Counted from the stretch's first letter, positions 9,855 through 19,868 are shown. The stretch: 25,098 nt of DNA from Hyphochytrium catenoides (GCA_900088475.1 FLMG01003788.1:62106-87203); one strand, 5' to 3'. Made by a program: numbers and translations. The notes: generated by a model not told the origin, from the sequence alone.

Positions 9855-10055
9855 TCAGGCTAAAGCTTCTCTTCTTCTGCGGCCTATCGGGTATGGAAGA
9901 GCAGAGCGACTGGGAAGAACAAGCTTGCTAACTGCTTCTCTATGGAATTGAAAGGAGTCTTTGGGATCCGCTGGTTGAAAGAAGAAGATCGATGACTTGT
10001 CTGCTGCTGGGAGAGAAGATGAGCTAGTGGTCATCTGGACATGTAGGGACTTCAT
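9855..10055 (-). CDS. Hypothetical short ORF, convergent with the membrane-protein gene
   Basis: The frame has 66 codons from an ATG, ending six bases from the stop of the 467-residue gene. It contains a Ser-rich part and KDSFQFHREAVSKLVLPSRS. The frame stays open upstream to a TAG at about 10109-10111, which could be an acceptor (GGTCTTAG), so this may be the last exon of a spliced minus-strand gene. No family is recognised, and a chance frame or a 3'-UTR overlap is possible. Confidence 0.22.
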   Translation of the reverse strand: MKSLHVQMTTSSSSLPAADKSSIFFFQPADPKDSFQFHREAVSKLVLPSRSALPYPIGRRRREALA

Positions 10056-10332
10056 TTCTCGAATTGTCTCCTGTGCTGCTGATAGAGCTCCATGACCGCT
10101 GGTTGCCTAAGACCTCAGCCTTTGCTTCTGCGTGGCTGGGCTATCACCGAACGCCAGAGGATGTAACGCCTGAAAAGGCAGCTTTTTAATTTGTCTCTAA
10201 TGGACAGAGTCCATACTCCCTCTGTGTATCATCTCTGGAGAGATCTTGAGACCGACGAGACCAAGAGGAGATGTTGATCGTGAGGCTCTATCGCAACTCC
10301 ACGGAACGGAACAGATCGCAGGCGGGAAGTCA

Positions 10333-10500
10333 CTAACAAGAAGTCTGAGTGGACAACCTCTGGTGATAGCCTGGCTTGCCGGAAGAAGAAATAGACTCAC
10401 TCAAAGCTGTTAATCTTGCATCTCCTCGTGCTCTTGCGTGTGCCCTAGCTTTCTCTTCCTCCGGCGCGCGCTCTTTGCTCTTGCATTTGTTGCATGTCAT
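10333..10500 (-). CDS. Hypothetical 55-residue CxxC protein or first exon
   Basis: It begins MTCNKCKSKERAPEEEKARA, with one CxxC pair and a charged helix, and runs to a TAG as 55 residues. A consensus donor GTGAGT lies at 10400-10395 (minus strand), after the codons for LTAL, so the first 33 residues could instead be an exon spliced to downstream minus-strand sequence such as the frame ending at 9855 or a neighbouring frame. A single CxxC is not enough to call a zinc-finger family. Confidence 0.22.
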   Translation of the reverse strand: MTCNKCKSKERAPEEEKARAHARARGDARLTALSESISSSGKPGYHQRLSTQTSC

Positions 10501-12073
10501 AGTCACTCTACTATACTAACAGACGGTAAAAAATTAGCCAGTGGCAGCGGGTCAGATGAGCTCATTTGTCACTTGCTCTACTGCCCTGGTGCTTCGTGGG
10601 GCAATAGGACTCGGTGGTCCGAGGAAGTAAGCGCTAGAATGACAGGCAAGCATAGCACTTCCTTTCTAATTGTTGAGTTAAAGCCTTCGCATCAATGCTC
10701 TTTGGTCAAGAGAAGGCCGAGGCTTAACCAGAACCAGCCGCCATATGCATGTGTGGGCCCCGCTGCTACGAAAGTGACACATCTTGGAAGTATAAGAAGG
10801 CTCCAGCCTGATAGAGGATGGTCGGCGTAAGGGTCTGAGGATCTATGAAGCAAGACGGCAGCAGGTAGACTAACTCTCTCCTCACTCTTCTCCCTTCAAA
10901 GGCCTCCCTCCTTCTCTGTTCAACACTCAGAGAACGCAGGAAAGGAGGAGCAGAGAGAGAAGGGAGAAAAGAAGAGAGGATTCGCGTTTGCAGGTTTCCC
11001 TTGAGAAGAACAAAGACAAAGAGAAAGGGATTGAATGGGATATGGGCGACCAAGTAATAGAGGAAATAAGAGAAGACGGAGAGAGGAGAGTGCAAGGCGA
11101 GGAAGAGGAGCAAAGGAGGCATAAAGAGAGAGAGAGAGAGAAAATGGAGGCCACAGTAGTGAGCATTCTGTCCTCGGTCTTTTGTTCTCTCTGTGTAAAG
11201 AGAGAAGAGAAGGCGAAGAGACGCGGTCTACTCTCTTTCCAAGAGAGACGAAGAGAGAAGCTGGCAGAAGAGACAAGTTACTCTCTTGTCGAGCACGAGT
11301 CGTGAAGGGAGATGATGCTATGACAAAGGACAGCGGAGAGAAAAGAGAAGGAAAGGAAGGGGCTGATCGTCAGGACAGATTGAAAACTCGGCAGAGGTAG
11401 ACGGAGACTCAGAAGCCTTTGATAGTCATATTTCTACGAGAGACAATGAAGAGAAGCCGGAGATCCCTTGTAGAAGAAAATGTGAGAGAGGCGGGGTAGT
11501 CCTTCTCATATGGTCGTAGAGAAGTAGCCTGTTGAAGTGAGAGAGGGAGGCACGGGAGAGAGAGACACAGAGAGAGGGAGAGAGATGGAACTGAAGAAAA
11601 ACAATGACTTCTAGGAGTAAACAAGGCACTCGAACCCTTTAACTTGTACTGCTGAAAATATTTCACCTTGTCTTCCCGTCCACATATTTCGCCCTCTCTC
11701 TGTCGCCTCTCTCTCTTGCTCTCTCTGTCGAAGGCCGACGGCTTCCTCCTTCTTCTCCACAGAAGAAAATAGTGCTACCACCAGTGACAGGCTGACCCTG
11801 CCGTCCGTTGGCTAACACTTCTTGCTCTCATAACGTAAGCGGCTGTTTCTACGCCTGACCGAACCTCTTTCATTGCCACTCTCCCTCCTCCTGCAGCTAC
11901 TTTCTGATACGCTCCTTGGACCCTGGCGGACGATATATGACAGAAGAAGGACTATGGATACGAGGAGTGTACTATTGTCTATTTCGCTCTTTATAATGCG
12001 GGCCATAAGCACTCAATGAGGTGCAGAGGCCTCTATATCCCTTAGTACTTGAGAGGAAGGTAACCACCCAGCA
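10501..12073. other. Purine-rich (plus strand) unassigned block
   Basis: From about 10900 to 11600 the plus strand is GA-rich, so the minus strand is pyrimidine-rich like the leader and intron of the SET gene. Open frames on both strands here are low-complexity and not called. TC-rich plus-strand DNA appears at about 11690-11735. The right end (about 11800-12073) is downstream of the ELO-like gene and has ordinary composition without a supported gene. Confidence 0.45.
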
Positions 12074-12946
12074 CTAGGCTTTCAATCTGATAAAGGAGTC
12101 CGTTCGACTGTTGTTAGACGAGGTCATGACGAGGATGTCTACCGCTTGTAGCCCAACTTCCTCTATGCCAAATGGAGAAGCGGCCCTTACAGCCACGGCC
12201 TCATCCTGACATCTGGAGGCCTTGATCTGTGCGTACACTTGGAACGCAACGTCAAAACAGGTCATAGTGACGCCTACAACGAACAGATAGGTCATTGCAG
12301 GATACCAGCAGCCATAGCAACTGCCCTTGCACGATGAGATCACGTAGGCAGAGCACGTAGCGAATCCCACGAGCACACTGATGATCATTGTGAATCTTAA
12401 GGCGTCTCTCCTTGCGGGGCGTGCAAAAAATCGAAAGATCATGCAGCAATAGTTGATGATGGTGTGCAAGTACCAGATGACGAAACCTTGGTAGAGAAGG
12501 GCATCGCGAAGTCCTGCGCCCCACATGACCAGCCATGGAAGCAACAGCGCAAGGCCAAGAGCGTGATGATACTTGTAGAAGGTGCGAAAGCCAGAGCTAA
12601 GCTCATCCCACTTGGAGATCAGCAGCAGAAGATCATAGAAGTATTGACCCAGAAAGGAAGCACCAATGTACTGCTTAAAGACCATGAGATCAATGACTCC
12701 CACTGCTTCAAGAGTGAACATAATGAGCCATGAGAGCAAGAAAATCTCCCCCACAATGTAGAATATTTTCTCATACATCTGCTTATGGCCACGTAGGAGA
12801 GGCACCAGCAGACTGCTCAGCATGAGATCAACGCCAATGACCGCAAAGATATTGATCCAGTCTTCTAAGCGCGCTAAGTACTGACCGTGATCTGACATGG
12901 CGGCATCGCCAGCCACCAGCCCACACATCGCGCCAGCTTCAGTCAT
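12074..12946 (-). CDS. ELO-like seven-helix membrane protein (divergent fatty-acid elongase family)
   Basis: 290 residues, no intron seen. Seven hydrophobic segments lie at about 28-50, 60-90, 96-112, 127-146, 152-175, 184-205 and 215-240. Features match the ELO family in order: K112 and E115 in SKWDEL (ELO: KxxExxDT), the box YKYHH at 124-128 where ELO has HxxHH, H161 in WYLHTIINY (ELO: VHxxMY), and a last helix ending FQVYAQIK after CWYP (ELO: C..P......LF..FY...Y). ELO enzymes condense malonyl-CoA with acyl-CoA in the endoplasmic reticulum. H127, H128 and H161 are kept, but the first box histidine is tyrosine and the KxxE-to-box spacing is about ten residues shorter than usual. Elongase activity is therefore uncertain. 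The C-terminal 48 residues form a soluble tail without a KK retrieval signal. The assignment was made by eye. Confidence 0.6.
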   Translation of the reverse strand: MTEAGAMCGLVAGDAAMSDHGQYLARLEDWINIFAVIGVDLMLSSLLVPLLRGHKQMYEKIFYIVGEIFLLSWLIMFTLEAVGVIDLMVFKQYIGASFLGQYFYDLLLLISKWDELSSGFRTFYKYHHALGLALLLPWLVMWGAGLRDALLYQGFVIWYLHTIINYCCMIFRFFARPARRDALRFTMIISVLVGFATCSAYVISSCKGSCYGCWYPAMTYLFVVGVTMTCFDVAFQVYAQIKASRCQDEAVAVRAASPFGIEEVGLQAVDILVMTSSNNSRTDSFIRLKA

Positions 12947-12999
12947 TTGGCTATTCCCTTTAAATTTGTCCTTGCTTTGGAAAGACTCGCGTGACTAAC

Positions 13000-13356
13000 T
13001 TATTGCCTTTCTCTAGGGACGGCCGATGCCAACACTGCAGCTCTACCAGCAGTAGGGAGTCGAGGTAGTGGTAGTGGTTTCTGGCTGAAGCTTCCTGAGC
13101 CTTTGACTTCCGGTAGGTGGAGCTGATCTGAAGGATGTGGTGCCCTTGCGTAGTAGACTGGGACTTCTGAAGTGAGCAGTTGTTGATTATAAAGTGATCC
13201 TGCCCGAGCAGACATATAGACCTTGTTAGCCTCATCATCGTCACTGCCAGAGCGAAGATGACTGGCTGACAATGCGGGCGTCTTCCGACTGCCGGTGCTG
13301 CAATGTCTGGCGGACGAAGGGGGAGGAGGAGATTACCTTCACTGCTCAGTCCTCAG
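13000..13356 (-). CDS. Possible C-terminal exon of a minus-strand gene upstream of the ELO-like gene
   Basis: A frame open for about 118 codons ends in TAA at 13000-13002, 53 bases upstream of the ELO-like start. It reads like a soluble tail, with GSDDDEANKVYMSARAGSLY and SEVPVYYARAPHPSDQLHLP and no low complexity. It begins after an in-frame TGA near 13357 and has no good ATG at its left end, so upstream exons would be needed. Acceptor candidates exist (GCATTGTCAG near 13265; several AGs near 13345), but none is decisive. No domain is recognised. Confidence 0.33.
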
Positions 13357-13969
13357 CATGTCCTCCCTCCCTCCCTCCTTCTGGTTCATTATGCTGCCCG
13401 CCGACTGAACAGCAGCTACCACGAGCCACACCTCTTTCCTGTCTTCACCTTTTCTGCAAAGCTGATGGGTAGTGATGAAGAAGAGCCCACAAGGTCCAGC
13501 TTGTAGCTGTATCTTCTTCCACCCAGTAGTAACTTATTATCCGGCTACTATCTCTTCTCTACCCTCCTCCCTTCTTCTTTATGCTGCTTGCTTTCCAAAG
13601 GGTGCTACCTCCTCCCTGCTGATGCCTCCTCTTGGGGGCACAAGTGGGAACCTATAATCATCATCACCATTTTGATGGAGGTGAACGGTGACAGTTAGTA
13701 GGTAATAATAAAGGGAAGAATAGCAGGAGCAGCAAGGGAAGAAGAAACGGAAGCGCAGCATCTGAGGCAGGAAAGTGCGGGCTTCCAGATCAGAAGAACA
13801 TGGCCGACCCTCGCCAGGCTGCACATCCTGCAGTGCTGCTGCTGCACCAGAACCCGAAACATTAGGAGGCCTGTCTACTACCCTCTCTCTGTCTCTCTCT
13901 GCCTCTCCCTCTCTCTGTCTCTCTCTGCCTCTCTGTCTCTCTCTCCCCTTTTCTCTCTCACAAGACAAA
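13357..13969. other. Unassigned region ending in a TC-rich tract
   Basis: Between about 13740 and 13870 all three plus frames remain open in turn and look protein-like, which shows how weak that criterion is here. A TC/TG-interrupted pyrimidine tract runs from about 13880 to 13958. No gene is called. Confidence 0.4.
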
Positions 13970-14480
13970 ATGGCACCAAACGAGGAATAAAATGATAAAG
14001 TTCATCAAATAGGGAATAAAAAAAGAGAAATGACAACAGACAACTTGGCTCGCATTCAACACATTACACACATGATAGGCGAGCCTGACCACATTCTTTG
14101 GGCGGTGATCAGGACCTCTTTATTGGCCTTTATTCATAAACTGGATCTTACTAGGAATCATCCTTCAATAGCATTCCACACGGTAACAAACCGCCGAGAA
14201 ACTGAAAGGGCCACCTGTCCTAAATGGTTATCAGCTCTTTTTACTCTATATAAAAATAGGTGTAAGTATATTATTGAAATAAACAACATACGAAAAGGCT
14301 CATGTGCGGTATCGTTATTCGTCCGTCGATGTAATATGCTGTTGCTTTCAATATTTAGTGAGTATGTTGTGCGGATCATAGACTTGATGACCGTCATCAG
14401 GCAATGGCGGGCCGCCCCCATTTCTTTTTTTTATCAGGATGGTATTTACCATCGGCTGTGTATACAGTAAAGGCCTTCAT
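13970..14480. other. AT-rich island with a 146-codon plus-strand ORF
   Basis: The composition changes visibly to AT-rich relative to both flanks. An ATG-started frame at 14030-14470 encodes 146 residues (starting MTTDNLARIQHITHMIGEPD, with PKWLSALFTLYKNRCKYIIE further on). It has no recognisable domain and no repeats. A short perfect inverted repeat GATGGTA-TT-TACCATC lies near 14439-14454. It could be a small gene, a decayed mobile or organellar insert, or chance; no terminal repeats or target duplication were found. Confidence 0.3.
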
Positions 14481-15727
14481 AAAACCAACAGTGCTGTATA
14501 GCTGCCCCCGTCACTAGGAGGATAGGATGAATACTGAATACTGAATACTAATTAGGACACACTCTCCTCCATTCTTGCCCCCTCTTCCCTTTCTCTCTGC
14601 CCTTCACCTGCTGACTGCCTCCCTTCATTACTTGCAGGTATAGCAAGTAGTGCACAGCTGTCTAGCCGAAGGACTATTGCCTCACCAACACCCGCCAGGT
14701 GTCAAGGAGGGAGGAGCATTCCTGATGAGACGGGGAACCGGCAACAAGAGAAGGGGAATGAAGGAGAGGACAGCAGCAGCGGCGAGGACAACGACGGAAG
14801 GAAGAGCGAAGTCAGCACAACAAGTGTCTCTCGTTGGTTGTCCGTCAGGCTTATAAACATAGATAGATAAAGCCGGACAGAGGTACAGCAGCCCTGATTA
14901 GTGCTTTTTTTTTAAAAAATAGGGAGTAGGATGTATTGGACCTTTAGGCTCTTTCAGGTATCAAATTCTCAGCAAAGCTTCGTTCTATGCCATTGCAGAG
15001 TGAGTAGTAGTATCCACCAAGAAAATATAATAGCATTGTTGTCACTCTAATAGCAAGGACAAGCCTGCCGAGAAAGGAGGAGGAGATGAAGCAGAAGTAG
15101 AAGAACCCTGTCGTTAGGATAACGACAACAAGAAGCGGGGTACATCAACTTCGCTGCTGAGCAACCCGCATAGTAAAAAAGTCCGATCCTAACTGTGCCT
15201 CTTCACTTCTGGCAGTGATTGCCATCTTTATCAGAGAACTTATGCCTTCCCGCTCTATAATATGCACTACTCTTACCGCTATTCATCAGGAAATACGAAG
15301 CGAAAAAGTGAAGCAAAGGAGAAGAAGAAGTCAGGTTGTGGACTGGCAAAACGCAGTACAGAGATAGAGAATAGAAAGGCAGCTTTTAATGTACGGAGAT
15401 CGATGACGGGTCTTGAAAAAGTGCTTTGACTGTACCTTGGCTGGCCAGGTCTCAGTACAGAAAAGCACCACGAAGCAGAGGAAGACCGCGGGAACGCGCA
15501 TTAGGAACAAAAATGCCTGCTACGCAGAGTGTAAGGTGAGAATCTTCTGTGAGAGAGTCAGTCTACCTGGTCAGCAAAGATAGAAGCCGCGACATGCAAG
15601 AGAGATTGAATCAAGAGGCTATCCTAGACACATGCAAAGAGGAAGAGAGCAGGAAGAATTAAGAAAGAGAGTATCCTTCGTCAGAGCCATCCGTTGCCTG
15701 CTCTAGTCAGAGCCACCCGTCCTAAAG
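14471..15727. other. Unassigned region with short repeats
   Basis: It holds three tandem copies of ATACTGA-type units at 14529-14549, a T-run/A-run (TTTTTTTTAAAAAA) near 14907, and a 15-nt direct repeat GTCAGAGCCAYCCGT at 15680-15694 and 15706-15720. No open frame with support is seen over more than a kilobase. Confidence 0.5.
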
Positions 15728-16208
15728 GTGCTTTCTTATAGGAGAGGTCACATCCCTTACAACCGGCCGATCAGCATCCAGCTCGCAGTCCGGGGATTCA
15801 GCTGTCAGAGGAAGTACACATATAACACACTACTATCACTGCTGTCCGACGGCATTTGCCCAACCGGTATGATGACTGCAGAGAAGCGCAAAATCTATCG
15901 TCCTGGCAAAGACCCCATGGCGGCAAGAGCCTCGTTAGTCCAACTTGTTACCGGGTTGGGGTGCATGGCGTTGCTTGGCCTTCTACCTTGTTCTGCAGTT
16001 TGATCTAACGATGGCTGTGGCTAGTGTATGGCTTGACCTGCTGCTTGCTGGGTTGTTGACTCTTGCTCGGTGGGTATGCGCCTGTGCTCTGCGAGCTGCT
16101 CTATCGGAAAGTGGGTGCGCAGAGTCCACGCTGGGCCTCCTGTTTGGCTCCTTTTTGGTCTGCCGTTTGACCTACTACTGTTGTTTGCTCGGTGAGTTAG
16201 TAAATTGA
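15728..16208 (+). CDS. Two overlapping frames of a possible spliced or frameshifted small membrane protein
   Basis: The first frame (MMTAEKRKIYRPGKDP ... ATG at about 15868) runs into a hydrophobic stretch and stops at 16003. A second frame, open from 15945 to 16208, continues with hydrophobic segments (MAVASVWLDLLLAGLL, STLGLLFGSFLVCRL). A consensus donor GTGAGT at 16192-16197 would leave the second frame before its stop. I could not find a donor-acceptor pair that joins the two frames cleanly. The minus strand is also open here for 95 codons. Coding status and strand are unsettled. Confidence 0.2.
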
Positions 16209-18419
16209 CGTTGTGTTGAAGGTGACAGAGTCTGGAATGTGGTCTCCATAGGGCTGGCAGCCCGTCACCGGACGTAGAAGTGGGCGCGACGTTACCGCGA
16301 TTCATCAACCCGAAGCCTTGCTATACACTTGGCTATATGTGTCCGGCGCAGTCTCTTGCACCGCTCCACTAAACAGAGCTTTCAGATCAATTCTTTCATA
16401 GTTCATAAGCCTTTGTGGTTTTAGCAGCGATGGGTGGCTAACCTGGCATCCTTCATTCCTTCGTTCCTGCTTTCGTTGAAGGTAGTGTGCGTCTCGATAG
16501 CCCCAGTAGTTCTATACTTGCCACCCATAATTCCTTTCTCTTGGCAGGCAAGTCTCTCCCCTATCATCTTCCCGCCCTTCAAATTTCTCCGTCCCTGTCT
16601 CTCTGTCTCTGTGTCCGTCTCCCTTCTTCCCATTGGTTATGTATCACTTATCCCTTCTTCCTTCTCTCTTCTTCTCATAGACAAAATCTACTTAGTCACC
16701 TATACTTCTGACGACAAGTCTTCAATCAGTCTAGTAACTCTTGTCTCTCTCTCGCCCTGCCCTATTATGTGTCTGCTAACTACTCCTAGGTAGCTGCCTT
16801 TCTTCTTGTTCTGTCTTCCGTTAATTGCTGGCTTCCTACAGCTAACTCCGCGAACTCTAACCTAGGGGCTCCTCGGGTTTCTCCGGTCTCCTTCTTCCTT
16901 CTCGACTTCATCTAATCCTTCTAAAGCACGTTCGGGTCTCATATATCTTTATTTGGCTACCTAGCACCCACCTTCTTCTCCTCCTTGATTCTGGCGAGTA
17001 AAAGTCCTTCTCTCTTTCTTTTATTGTTCACTATCACTCGTCATGCAATGTTCGTCTGAATATTAGTCTTACTTTGATGATTGCGAGAGAGTAGAAGGAA
17101 ATGTGTGCTAAACCATGAACGAAGGGAAGGGAGCCAGGACTATAAAGCTACTCCATTCAGTAACTCTTCGCATGCAAGAGAGCAACGGCGGAAGAGCTGG
17201 ACAATGATAGCCGCTAGTAGATCAATGATGGGGCACCAGACGTAACGACGGCCAGCTGACCTGGACGCAGCAGCATTTTTTTACGATCTCTGTCTTCTAA
17301 AAATTTTGCCGAAGCCGAATGATCTCTCTTCTTGATCCATAACTACGTTACTTGGTTAGCGCTCCTTGATGCCCTTTGTCCCAACTCTTATTTTGTCATC
17401 TCCACTCTTCTTGCTGTGCCTGACTCCATGTCTTTAGATATAACCAAGAGTGACAAGCTGTGCAGCACTTGCTCTATCTTAGACTACTGCTCTTATTCCT
17501 TCTCATACCCACAGTTGTGATCTCCTATTCTCTTATCTACCGCCACACCGCAGGAAGGCGCGCTGCCTTTGACACTGCTCTGACCGCAAAGAAACGAAGC
17601 CGAGCTTAAAGTGTTATGGAAGAAGCAGGAGAGAAAAGAATGCGAAGTACCCATGCTCCAAACCTTTGGAGGACAGAAGACTACCGTTGGTGCGTTTGCT
17701 TGTCGGGGAAGGAGAGATGTTCCTCTCTTGCGTGAGCGAATATCGCCATCGTATCATGCACATTAGGTTCGATGCCCTGTCAATCTCAGGGCACGGGAGG
17801 TGAGCTCCTTTGAAGGTGAGGGTAGAAAGCAAATAGACACGCGTGTATTACTGAGAGATAAACTGGACTTGACGCAGACGCGGCACGACGAACCTCCAGG
17901 CTCCCCAAACAGATTGAGATGGAGTGGGGGCGGACAGGGCGGGTGCAGAAGCATAGAAAATCAGAAACGCGGTAGGAGCGACGAAGGAGACTGGACCACC
18001 TCAAACTCCCTCTAAAGAAAACTAAGATTAAGGCGCATATAGCCAAAGCATAGAGGACGGACTCCACCAAGAAGAGTCACAACTCAAAGGCGCGTCAGGA
18101 ATTGCAATAGTACGTGACAAGCGAGAAGGAAGCACTACGCAGAACGGTCCCGGATTATAATGCCCTAACAGTTGAAAACGTCCGCAAACATCAGGAGAGG
18201 TTTTAGAAAAGGAGTGGCATGTAAACTCTTCTCTTGCAAAGGCGTACTACTATGGAGCACTGTGGGTGCTCTCAAGTGCAATTATGACGGAGGGAAGGGT
18301 AAAGTAAAGAGAGGGGAGGCTATTCCAATGTTACGTGATCTGCAGATGATGCTGGATGCATGCAGACGGTAAATAATACCTACTGCGGCTTATATCAAAA
18401 CGTCAGTCCGACAACGACG
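16209..18419. other. Unassigned region
   Basis: Plus-strand pyrimidine-rich DNA spans roughly 16440-16980 with short TC runs. A minus-strand frame at about 17786-18070 begins with a hydrophobic stretch (SVLYALAICALILVFF) but lacks an ATG-supported start and any family likeness. Nothing else can be supported. Confidence 0.4.
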
Positions 18420-19292
18420 TCATTTTCCTCCCCCGGTCATTTCACTCTTTTTGCTCTCGGTTGTAAGGCCATCATGCCTCACTGTGGCAAAGGTTACAAT
18501 CTTGTTGCTGGTGTTGCTGGCGGGTGTAATAGGGATAGACTTATGCATGACAGCGGTAGATGAAACACCTCCAGTCCATATCAGCTCAATATACCGATTT
18601 AGAGAAATGAAGGTGCGAACGTTCACCGCCCATGCAAAGTACCCGAATGCCACTCCAAGATCAGGGTTCAGGTAGGACAAAATCGTTGCTACCAGGACCA
18701 ATATACTGCTGACTATCATAAAGACAGCATGCTGAATGTTTGCTCTACCGCTGTGATCCTCCTTGTAGGCATGTGCGCGTTTGGACAAGTCGCCATAAAC
18801 GAGGGAATACATGAGGACGCCGTGCATCAATACCTCATTTGTGAGGAGTAGTATGTTGAAGGTAGGGAAAATGATATTTCTCGTCTCCGCGTCAATGACC
18901 CCAAAGACGTTCAGAATAGTTGCTAGTCCTGCGATGCCGTAAGACCAGGAAAGCACCATAAAGATGCTCATGCGCTTCCGATGTGACGCTTTATAAAAAA
19001 GCGCGCGTGTCCGCAGCACAAATGCCAAATCTAGCGGTGTTGAAGCTAAAAAGTCCAAGATGCTGCCAATAACGATGGAAGCGTCTGTCAGCTCTGGGTG
19101 CGTTGGAGACACTGAAAAGAACACAAGCTGGCTAACCGGAAACCCTATGGTCCCAATAATAGAAGCCGCCAGTAGGCACGGGATAGGCTTTTTGATTGAC
19201 AACGTTCTCCACTTAATCGTATCGATCACGCTAGATGTGATGACCATGCTCCCGCAATATAGCATGGTAATGAGCGCAGCGGCGTCAGTCAT
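18420..19292 (-). CDS. Seven-transmembrane receptor-like protein, unknown family
   Basis: From the ATG at 19290-19292 the product is 290 residues and intronless as read. Seven hydrophobic segments are clear, beginning AALITMLYCGSMVITS, CLLAASIIGTIGFPVS, ASIVIGSILDFLASTP, MSIFMVLSWSYGIAGL, IIFPTFNILLLTNEVL, AVFMIVSSILVLVATI and AFGYFAWAVNVRTFIS. A basic stretch (LRTRALFYKASHRKR) follows helix 3, where G-protein-coupled receptors carry E/DRY. The C-terminal tail of about 50 residues is Ser/Thr/Lys-rich. Topology and helix lengths fit a receptor-type 7TM protein, but I see no named family signature and no retinal-binding lysine in helix 7. It shares strand and length with the ELO-like protein but shows no clear sequence similarity to it. 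An earlier non-ATG codon (19326-19328) would only add a low-complexity leader. Confidence 0.75.
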   Translation of the reverse strand: MTDAAALITMLYCGSMVITSSVIDTIKWRTLSIKKPIPCLLAASIIGTIGFPVSQLVFFSVSPTHPELTDASIVIGSILDFLASTPLDLAFVLRTRALFYKASHRKRMSIFMVLSWSYGIAGLATILNVFGVIDAETRNIIFPTFNILLLTNEVLMHGVLMYSLVYGDLSKRAHAYKEDHSGRANIQHAVFMIVSSILVLVATILSYLNPDLGVAFGYFAWAVNVRTFISLNRYIELIWTGGVSSTAVMHKSIPITPASNTSNKIVTFATVRHDGLTTESKKSEMTGGGK

Positions 19293-19747
19293 TGGACTCA
19301 GGGAGGGGGAGAGGAGATATGATAGCACAAACAGCTGACTTGTCCAGGACTTGTCTCACGTATTGGAGGAGTCTTGAGATGATGATCAGTGCGGTCATAA
19401 GATTGTGTCAGTAAAAGATTGACCTGCTGATGAAGCCTATGGTTGAGTAAGGAAGCCGATTGCCGCCAGCCCGCAGTCGGCGGCGCCATAGGAACCACAG
19501 AGACATAACAAACATCATACAAGCAAGCAACTTCCGGTCGGCTCTTTCTTCCTGAGCAACCGCCTTTGCGCCTTTGAGACTAGGAAGGTACCTGTGTAGG
19601 AAGCATTCCGCCGGAGGAGAGAGGACGGAGAGGTGAGGGGGAAAGAGATTGGCGCACTCCACAAAAAAGCCGTTTCATAATGGGCTAGGCTGGTCGTTGA
19701 CTTGATAACTAGTTCGGGAATCACAACAGCATCAGAAGAGGTGATAA
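19293..19747. other. Upstream region of the 7TM gene
   Basis: Minus-strand frames are open through most of this stretch, one ending six bases before the 7TM start codon and another ending at 19408 with a hydrophobic segment (KLLACMMFVMSLWFLWRR). They overlap in different frames and no start is supported. The promoter of the 7TM gene should lie here, but no motif stands out. Confidence 0.4.
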
Positions 19748-19868
19748 ATGACGGGTCTTTCAGATCACATACGGCTTAGATAACGTACAGCTGTACCAAG
19801 CTTGGAACTCTCATAGTAATTGATGACGGACCTTTCAGATCACATACATAATGTACCAAGCTTGGAAC
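19748..19868. repeat. Compound direct repeat with a 15-nt length difference
   Basis: Two tandem copies each consist of a 25-nt module (ATGACGG..CTTTCAGATCACATAC; 19748-19772 and 19823-19847) and a 17-nt module (TGTACCAAGCTTGGAAC; 19792-19808 and 19852-19868). The first module shows two mismatches and the second none. The spacer between modules is 19 nt in copy 1 and 4 nt in copy 2. The second module holds the 10-nt palindrome CCAAGCTTGG. Confidence 0.85.

Noticed and set aside
9855-12073. Alternative genetic code with TAA/TAG read as glutamine
   Set aside because: Some frames look protein-like on both sides of an in-frame TAG or TAA (for example around 10109 minus strand, 21784 plus strand and after the cupredoxin stop). 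However, the SET, cupredoxin and 467-residue genes contain about 50 glutamines, all CAA or CAG, so reassignment is very unlikely.
17765-17775. GGTTCGATGCC resembling a tRNA T-arm
   Set aside because: The flanking bases do not form a T-stem, and no acceptor or anticodon stem is found upstream.
12074-19292. ELO-like and 7TM genes as tandem paralogues
   Set aside because: Both are 290 residues with seven helices on the same strand, but no shared motifs or alignable segments were seen. The equal length appears to be coincidence.
645-19292. A multi-gene defence or biosynthetic cluster
   Set aside because: The five firm genes lie on both strands with kilobases between them and have no shared pathway signature. 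Nothing in the sequence supports a functional cluster.
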